Source: Icerya purchasi (Eukaryota > Arthropoda > Insecta > Hemiptera > Monophlebidae). From it: a DNA stretch of 64,000 nucleotides. Positions 56,031-64,000 of the stretch are shown in pieces. The stretch's first letter is position 1, and the number at the start of each line of letters is the position of its first letter. The translations under genes and the position numbers were made by a program. The notes below the pieces were generated by a model. The model did not search any database. It was not told the origin of the DNA and saw only the letters and a list, made by a program, of their open reading frames with translations. The stretch lies in NCBI GenBank assembly GCA_039619475.1, contig CM077116.1, positions 299,688,464 through 299,752,463 on the forward strand, read 5' to 3'.

Positions 56031-57240
56031 TTTTTCTCTTTTTTTTATGGGTTTGTCAACGAGGACATTACGAGTCCAAGAAATAAGGGTAAAATAAAGT
56101 TCTTATTTTTAAACATTTAAAGATACAGAAAATGAAAATAATTCGAGGACAAGAATAGCAGAAGTAGAAAAAAATGAGAGAATATAAGAAGCACCGACAA
56201 GGGATGTCACTGAGTTTTAGTAGAGAAGAACGATCGTTCAGCAGAAAAGGTCGAACATTCAAATAAAACACTATATTAGGGTCACAAAAAAAGTAATTAA
56301 AAGGAGACTGAAAAGGATAAAGTAGAAGCAGATGACAACGAGAAAATGATGCAGGAAGGAGACTATGGACTAAAGTATGTTCACATAAAATCACGTTACA
56401 ATTCCCCAATTCTTTTTTTCTTTTATGAAACGCCGCGTAATCAAAATTAACGATTATATTAAAAAGGAGTATGGTAATATTACATCGTCGATATTTCATG
56501 GCAAACAGTCAGATAAAGCTAAAGGATGAACAGACGTGTGGCCAAAATGGAAAAATTTTTAAGTTTTATAATCAAACGAAATCGCGGATGATAAAGTCTA
56601 CGAATTAAAATATGCGTATTCGGCAACGAAACTAACCGGAGACTGGATGACGACGGTAGCCTTTTTTTTTTTTTTTCGTTTTTCAATATTGCAAGCATAA
56701 ATTCATTTTTGTAATTTACACAAAAGCGATATCTAAATATACAAATATGATTTGTCACCGTCAAAAAAGAAAACGCACGAGCCGGAAAAAAAAAAAAAAA
56801 AAAAAAAAAACTGTCTTTTTCCTCTTTGAATTTTAGCCCCGAAACGATATGAGGGAGATGAATCAATTAGCTACAGACTCGGTCAGATATTGATAAAATA
56901 AAAGAACCATTGGATCGGAACAACGGAGATCGACGGGAACAATAAGATATAAGAGGCATAATAAAGACTGGCGAGCTTAAGTGACAGCACGTTCATTTAA
57001 GAGGGATGAGCATTCCAAGAAGATACGGTCGGGATCATAGACGGTTCAGACGACAATTAGGGAAAAGTGTGAAAAGAAAACGAAAACGTGAGGAAGGAGG
57101 GAGAGTATGGATATAAAAGAATTTAGCGGAAGAGCGAAGCGAAGGAACTGCGTAGGAAGATTAGGTTGAAAGGTGGCAGGAAAGTTGGTTGGAAAAGGAA
57201 GAGATGTAAATATCTGACCAGAATCTAGTATGAAACTTTT
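56031..57240 (-). mobile_element. 5'-truncated LINE copy (shared-tail family)
   Basis: The T-rich tract at 56,031-56,047 is the poly(A) end, preceded on the minus strand by GACTCGTAATGTCCTCGTTG and ACAAACCCAT. The frame at 56,068-56,499 contains HSLLPASFSRCHLLLLYPF and NYFFCDPNIVFYLNVRPF, the family's C-terminal region. The upstream limit is estimated from the similar purine-rich plus-strand composition. Confidence 0.65.
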
Positions 57241-57299
57241 TACATAGTTGAAGTAAATTAGAAGCAGGAATTTCAGTGAAATACCTAGCTGTTCCCCAC

Positions 57300-58900
57300 G
57301 GCTTTGCCCCCGTGTATTAATGCCCCTTTTAAATCTGTACTTGGAAATTCATAAACAGTCGCAGTTTCTAAACCAATTTAATCTGAAATCAAGCTAAATA
57401 TGCAAAGCACCTTTCTTTCTGGATATTGCGTGGTATTAAGTTTTCCTAAAAATAGATTATAAATAAGAAAAAAAAATCCTTCTTCACTTTTAAAATTCCG
57501 AAAATATAAAAAAAGTGCAACACAACCTTCATGAAAATTATCATACGGTAAAACTATTTATTACGAAGATACAACATTTCAGTTATTTTTTAAAAACCAC
57601 TTTTCACCTCATCAAGTACAATTTTCCAAAATATCTTTCTTATTTGATATTTTCGCTATATCGTATGTTCAATAGGCTTTCCGATAACCAGTGCAAATAG
57701 TTTCAGTTTAAACGTCATCATTATTTTATGCCAAAAACCGGGTGAAGCCTTTGATACACAATTAAACTTTAGTGTACTTAAAACAAATCCTGTACACTTT
57801 CGGTATACCGATATATAGAGAATATTAAGGGAAAACTATAATTTGATAACTCGTTTCTACTGAAAATATAACAGTTTATGTATTTTTTGGAAAATGCTTT
57901 TTTATTCCTTTGCACGTCTTCAAATTCAAATTTTCAAAAAAAAAAATAAAATAAATTATAAATAGAAAAAAACCCTTCTTTACTTTTAAAATTCCGAAGA
58001 TATAAAAAAAGTGGAACATCCTTCGTGAAAATTATAATATGGTAAATCTATTTATTACGTTCAGTTAAATTATACGACTTTAAAAGTTTTTTAAAATCTT
58101 ATAATTTAAAAGTGCGGTTACAGGAAAAAAAAAAAACAAATATAACCCCACTTCAGTTATTTTTTGAAAACAATTTTTAACCACTTTTCACGTCATCAAA
58201 TACAATTTTTATTATATTCGCATTGATAATCAATTACGGTTCGTTTAGATTGCAGCGCGATTTTTGGTTTTCTCAAAAATCTGAATTGTCCTTTTAAAAT
58301 TTTGGGGATGGAAAACAATTTTGCACACTTTTAGTACACACTATATGAGGTATCTTACAATTCGGTAAATCTATTTGCATCAAAAACATAACAGTTTGTG
58401 TACTTTTTTTCGAAACGGGTTTTCACCCCCCTTTTCACCCCTTAAAGTCCGAATTTTCAAAAAAAAAAAACGTTCTTATTCGACATCTATATATTCATTG
58501 TGAAATTACACGCGATAATTACCATTTGTTCAGACTGTAGCGTGATTTTAATTTTCTGAAAAACTGGGTTTTGCTCTTCTCCCCTTAAAATTTTGAGGAT
58601 TTAAAAAAAATTTTGCATACGTTTAGTAGACCACATGAGGTATTTTTCTGCGAAATTATAATTCGGTAAACCCATTTGCACCGAAAATGATAACAGTCTG
58701 TGTATTTTTCGGGAAACGGTTTTAACCTCGTTTCACCGCTGAAAGTTCGAATTTTCAAAAAAACTTTCTTATCCGACATCTTGAATAGTAACGTTCATGG
58801 AAAATTTCAATTATCTGGTGTAAATAGTTTCGGCTGTAGCGTGATTATTAGTTCTGTAAAAAGCGATTTTCTGACTTTTACCCCCTTCTTCACCCCTAAA
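57300..58900. repeat. Degenerate ~290-bp tandem array
   Basis: About five units recur. Landmarks include TGCAGCGCGA/TGTAGCGTGA at 58,251, 58,536 and 58,835 (spacing 285 and 299), AACAGTTTRTGTA at about 57,870, 58,390 and 58,690, and CTTTTAAAATTCCGAARATA at about 57,487 and 57,983. TTTTCACC blocks and CGGTAAA(T/C)C(T/C)ATTT also recur. Units differ by many substitutions. Non-coding. Confidence 0.65.
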
Positions 58901-58934
58901 AAATTTGAATTTTTTGATGCATCTTTAGATGACA

Positions 58935-60034
58935 TCAGTACATAGTTAATAATTGCCGTTGCTTTAATATATATTTCCAGATTTTAGCTTTATATACATA
59001 GAAAAACGGGAAGACGCAGCAATTTAAGCCAAAGAATCCGCCATCATATACACATATCCCAGAGCAAATCGATATGGATAGAATGGAGCGAGAGAAAAGT
59101 TTTTGTACAACAGTGAGCGAATATGGAGGATGAAGAAACCGGATGCTTGAAATTATTTCCCGTGTAAAAACTTTTTCAATAATTACTTTTTTTTTTTTTT
59201 TACGCATCAGAACTTTGCAGCAAACACCTGTAACGATAAAAGCGTAATGTGAACTATCTTCGCTCAGAAATAACAGAAAGAGAAAAAAGTCGATCATCAG
59301 TTTTTAAATACCGGCAAAGTAAATCAAAAACAGGCATAATGGATGAAGAGAGAATGTAAGAAGCACAGTAAAGAGAGTAGGAAACTTTCACAAAAGTGAG
59401 AGCGTACAAAACCTCTTCGGTAGGAAACAAACAAGATTGGAATTCCGAACAGCTGTACTGTTCGGATGAAATGGATAGTACGAGGAAGAAACCGAAAGAA
59501 AAACAACGAAGCAAACGGATGATAACGGAATATGATTAAATCGTAGATGAATAACATTGAAGCGAGAAAAAATCAAAAAGAACTCTAGTGAGCGTGTTTG
59601 AGAGATTTAAGTTAAACATGGACGGATAACAAGGATCTGACCAAAAAGTGAAATTGATTTTTTTATGCGAAGATAAAAAAAGGAGAGCTGTGTAAAGGAA
59701 AAAGAGCAACTATCGTCAACGCCGCTTCCTTTTTTCTTTCCATGACTAATTCTCGGAAAATGAATAATGGAACGGAGGGAAGAAAGATTTCGGGTGTAAG
59801 AATGTTGAAAATAATAAAATCGCAGGGGAGTAAGCGGCGAAAATGCCCTGAAGACACCCGCGCGGTGTCGCGAATAACCGAAACGTTCGAAAAAAAACCT
59901 ATTACGGAAACTGTAAATAATTGAACAAAGGATGAGATCGTTCGAATAATATACAATAGAGCGAAGATCGATTCAGAAAAGTGCACGTCTCGAACAATAA
60001 AGGAAGTACCATACTGAGAGTCTTCTCGAGTCAT
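58935..60034 (-). mobile_element. LINE copy with RNase H and C-terminal region (shared-tail family)
   Basis: The T-run at about 59,188-59,201 marks the 3' end, preceded on the minus strand by AAAGTTCTGATGCGT. Minus frames give YGTSFIVRDVHFSESIFALL (RNase H start, about 59,960-60,020) and, nearer the tail, FFFRFLPRTIHFIRTVQLF. The order RNase H, zinc-finger-like end, tail is right for an I-type LINE. The reverse transcriptase is not seen, and frames are broken. Confidence 0.55.
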
Positions 60035-62348
60035 TCGTAGAAATGGCCACCCTGAACAGGGAAATAAATAAACTGACAGTGCTGCAGATATTTAATTATG
60101 AAACGAGGAGGGACGTTGAAGGGAAAGATGGAAAGCACTCTTAGAAAGATAAAGAATTTTGCGCATAAGGTAGAAACGGGTTAAATAGGAATTGTTTTGC
60201 GGATTAACCAGTTTTCAGAAATGAACAAGTGGTGGAACTAAATAAAACTAGAGTGTGTAAATGTTTCGAAAAGAATCGACGGCCTAAATACAACGTGCGT
60301 ATAAATGCGACCGGTTCGACTCTGACGAAAAATGCCGCAGTTGGAGAGGATAGTACCAAGGTAAAAGACATATCAACTGCAGAGGCACACAATCAAAGTG
60401 CCGTAATTAAATTTAGAGCGGATGATGAACTTGTGGAATGGCCCCTCGTCATTTCGGTTAATGAGGTAGTTTTCAGCGGACATAGTTTCCGAAATGCGGA
60501 AGAGGAAAGATAATTGCGATGCTCAGAGAAGGCCAGGTGACGATTAAGAAACACATCGAAAAAAAAACCGGAAACAATTAGTATCAGAAATAGACATATT
60601 TTTAAGGTATAGACTAAATAAAGTTGAATTATTAATTAAACGCGGATCGTAATTGCGAGAATGTAATTAGTAAGGCGGATGTGAAAAAAAGCAAATCTAC
60701 AGATTTCTGAGCAATATTAGCAATGATCAATTTTAGTAACAAAGCTAATTAAAATATGTTCAATAGTTTTACGATAGCCGAAATAAATCACCGTAAAATA
60801 CATGTACACCTATATTAAATTTATGTATACTAATTAATATTAATACCGTAAAACAGTCTGTCAAGGTTCCATAAACTTAAATGGACGGCCTCTGGACAGA
60901 ACTGTTATTTATATAAATTATATTGCTATTAAATCTCCCATATATGTATATTTATCACATCGTATTATGAATTGGGAACCAAAAAAAAAAAAGCCAGATA
61001 TTTCGTACATTTCGTTTCGCGTGTCTTTTTATGTTTTATTTTTCTTCTATCGATCTACTTACAACACGTAAATAATGAGATCCAAAAACAAATTATCCTA
61101 GAAACAACGTATATTTACAGTATCATAGTTACAATTCGGAATGCTGGGTAATGTCCATCACTGGCGATATCAAAAAAAAAAAAAAAAAAAAAGTCGGAGG
61201 AAATCTAATATAAGGAAGCTGCTCAGATTAATTTTTTTATTGTAATTATTGATTAAAAAATTGTATAAATCGTACTTTTTTCGTTTAATGAATCTCTTAA
61301 TTGCATATATTTTCAATAGGTGCCCACTAGCGCGGAATTTTTCGATCCGGCCGGGAAACAAGAAAAAAACAAAAAACGACACACTGTTTCGAAAAAGATA
61401 CGATTAAATTCTAGCCAAACAATTTTCGCAAGACGCATAAAATTACCAATATTAATATATCTTTTTTCTCTAATTTTGCAAAATTTAATTGTTTTATTGT
61501 ACATTTTTGATTCGACTATTGAGATTTTAAAATTCTTTTTCTTTTTTTTTTTTTTTTTTTTATACACCATTCCGGTCTATTGGCCACTATTGCCGTTGCT
61601 ACCGTTTATAATTAATTTATTTTTACTTTTCATAACAAGGACTTCTATTATAATCTATACTGTCTACCCCTCTTGAGGTATGACAGCACTTAGATAGTTA
61701 CTTATTATAGTTTATCAGTCTACATACTTACATTATTCTTAAGGCTTAAACCGCATTGTTAAATTTAAATAATTTTTACAACCGGCTCGCGTGAACCTAA
61801 CTAAAGCATGTATGCACGAGATGAATGATTATAATAATGAACGCCGGTGGTTGAGTGTGTGCGAATCATAGAAGCACAAGTATAAAAAAAGAAATCGTTG
61901 TAAACTTGAACAATCGATATTTTTTTACTAGAATAGGGCATAAAGTAAGTAAAGTAAGTCCCATACCAAATGAGCTGTATTTGTACGGGTCAAAAAAAAA
62001 AAAAAAAAAAGAGTCCCATACTCTTGACAGGGCGTCGGGGATTATGAAGTTAAAGTTCACATTCCATTCCTTGTTACTCCTAATTGCTGCTATGTACACG
62101 TGTTAATGGGTAATCGTCCGTTGCTAACAAGCCCAGGGAAAAACCCAAACAAGAAAAAAAAAAAAAAAAAGGTTCACAATTAAACCCAGAGAATATAGAT
62201 AAATAAACGAATAAAAAACTATTAGTAATTAAATCGAGAAGAAAATATTATAAATGAAAAAATGGATAATTATCGAAACAAGTTTTCCTTTTTTCTCTTT
62301 TTCTTCCGGTCTGTTTTTTATCTTCGGTCAGGTCAATTCACAAATTCG
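60035..62348. other. Unassigned upstream region
   Basis: No supported gene. A 94-codon plus frame at 60,229-60,513 (MVELNKTRVCKCFEKN...) lacks a recognisable domain and is opposed by a 62-codon minus frame. It may be more LINE sequence read on the wrong strand. Long A/T runs at 61,172-61,190, 61,545-61,560 and 61,991-62,008. Confidence 0.35.
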
Positions 62349-62760
62349 CGTTTTTTTTTTTAATGGGTTCGTCAACATTGACATTGGCCCAAGAACAATG
62401 GAACAAAGGGGAAAGAGAGATTCGGATCTTTACACGATCAGAAATAGCTGACAGAAAGGAATCAAGAGCTAGAATAACAGAAGGAGAAGGAAGGGAAAGG
62501 GAATAAATGAAGCCTAGTATGGACCGGGAATACCGGTTTGTAAGAGGAAGGAATAAAAAGAAGTTTGTTCAGTTGATAATTACGAACAACCGAACATTAT
62601 ATGATCGGGATCACAAATACATTGATTGCTGGGAGGGTGCAACGGACATAGGGGAGAAGGCACGAGAGAATAACGGAACATCGAGGAAGGGAGCAAAATA
62701 TGCCCAAAACGCAGAGAGGTTTGAATAGACAAGAAAAAGGACACGATTACGATGGTATCC
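62349..62760 (-). mobile_element. 5'-truncated LINE 3' end (shared-tail family)
   Basis: Minus-strand 3' terminus: TTGGGCCAATGTCAATGTTG, ACGAACCCATT, then the A-run (T-run at 62,351-62,361). Upstream minus frames show a decayed C-terminal segment (FSPMSVAPSQQSMYL). No target duplication identified. Confidence 0.55.
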
Positions 62761-63030
62761 TATTTTATTTAATAGATGTTCAAAGGTTATCACTTACACG
62801 AATTTTTCGTCTTATTAGACTAATAGTGATGCAATTAAGTTAAATGATCTCACCCACTAGAATGCTGCTGGTTGCTAAGTATAAATTAGAAAGATATTTT
62901 TCCTATCTGAAAAAAAAAAAAAAAAAAAATATTTTTATAACGGCCCCAACAAATTCACGAGAAATACCCGAATCCAACGTTTTCTAAATTCAAAAGATTC
63001 TTACAACGTGAAAATAAGCTGTTCCGAAGT

Positions 63031-63410
63031 ATTTTTTTTTTTTTTGTTTTTTTTTTTATTTTTGGGCACGTCAACAGTGGAACTTACCCAACGTAAGGAA
63101 ATGTACCTTATATAAGGGGAAACGATTAGAAATTGAGGAGATAAACAAGGCCAACAAAGGAACTATATTGAGAGAGGGGAGTGCAAGAATGGAGTGGGCA
63201 CTATAAGGAGTAGGAAGGCCAAGGCGCAGAAGACTAGAATACAGAGTAGAACGTTCGGAGGAAATAATGGGGCATTCGAACAAAATGTGATTCGCATCAC
63301 AGGTATAATTGAGCTCTGGAGGATCATAAGGACACAATGGAGATTGAACAATAGAAAACCGGAAAAGAGAAGCCGGAAGCAAACTATGATTGAACCGCAG
63401 GCGAACTATA
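63031..63410 (-). mobile_element. 5'-truncated LINE 3' end, best-preserved C-terminus
   Basis: The 3' terminus on the minus strand is GGTAAGTTCCACTGTTGACG, TGCCC and an A-rich tail (T-runs 63,031-63,062). The 103-codon minus frame 63,071-63,382 is open: MLPASLFRFSIVQSPLCPYD, YTCDANHILFECPIISSERS, TLYSSLLRLGLPT. The C-P/C-D...H...C spacing is the zinc-finger-like LINE end. This is the reference copy for the family in this window. Confidence 0.72.
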
Positions 63411-63517
63411 GAGGAAATAATCGAACGGCTAAGGTAGGGGAAAAGATTAATCCAAGGAAGAGAGGAAGGGAAGGGTTGAACAGCGAGGTAAAAAGATCGA
63501 GGATTGGTAAAGAATGA

Positions 63518-64000
63518 AGGATAAGTAAGATAACCGACACCGAAGTTAATATAGTTTTCGTTTCATGTTAATTAGAAGCTAAGGAGAGAAAAAAATAAAC
63601 AAATAACGTTCAAAGAAATTCGAACAATTACGGTTTATTTAAAAAAAAAAAAAAGCAATAGCTTTCTGACAATAAAATTATTGACTCATTATATTTTCCA
63701 ACATCTCAACTATGTAGGTAAAATTAATATTAAAAGGTTTTTTGACGTAATCAATTTAGCGCAATACACATATTGCGATATTGTGATTATGTAAAAAGAT
63801 TTCATTTAAAAAGTAAATTCCGATTTCCAAATGATACGTAGAAAATCCGTTACTCAAAAAAAAACAAAAAAAAAAAAAACGGTAATGATTCTAACAAAAA
63901 TCGTTATTAAAAAATTATTTTACAATTTTTTATAATTGAAAAGTTCAAAAGTATAACAAAGCGACTACTACGCTACAGCTGATGTTACGGCGTGAAATAT
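63518..64000. other. Window end, no feature recognised
   Basis: AT-rich, with A-runs at 63,641-63,653 and 63,857-63,879. No gene, splice signal or repeat structure supported. Confidence 0.45.

Noticed and set aside
60229..60513. 94-codon plus frame as a gene
   Set aside because: No domain, no splice context, and it lies beside minus-strand LINE sequence; left unassigned.

Overview
This window looks like AT-rich animal DNA, most likely from an insect and possibly a hemipteran. That is my inference from the intron-rich SLC17-type transporter, the transposon set (mariner, hAT, RTE, jockey/I-like LINEs, Copia, a Merlin-like fragment, tRNA-derived SINEs) and the many homopolymer and (AT)n tracts. 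There are no bacterial operons, CRISPR arrays or rRNA genes.

Only one host gene is well supported. It is a minus-strand gene with eight recognised coding positions (20,025 to 54,817) that encodes a major-facilitator transporter of the SLC17 / insect 'putative inorganic phosphate cotransporter' (sialin-like) family. All exon junctions have AG/GT borders and keep frame, giving about 498 codons. Only the start exon is not identified. One position is duplicated: two adjacent 153-bp, phase-0 exons (27,482-27,634 and 27,860-28,012) encode alternative 51-residue segments that are about half identical. This is the signature of mutually exclusive splicing in the TM6-TM7 region.

Layout: 1-20,000 lies downstream of the gene. 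It holds a jockey-like LINE ORF1 relic, an internally deleted mariner with an open 229-aa frame, a complete but dead hAT element with 8-bp target duplications that itself contains a LINE insertion with a 15-bp duplication, a hAT-type MITE, an RTE end, a Copia pol pseudogene with its 3' LTR start, a Merlin-like fragment and a large inverted repeat. 20,000-55,000 is the transporter with introns of 0.2-8.2 kb full of LINE, SINE, MITE and mariner insertions. 55,000-64,000 lies upstream of the known exons and carries several 5'-truncated minus-strand copies of one LINE family plus a degenerate ~290-bp tandem array.

Three repeat systems stand out. A microsatellite-bordered family with a conserved hairpin occurs at least five times. 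A tRNA-derived SINE and a LINE family share the same 3' tail next to poly(A), which suggests that the LINE mobilises the SINE. Several long inverted repeats include a perfect 34-bp hairpin about 220 bp from the most 5' known exon. All names rest on motif recognition by eye; no database search was run.
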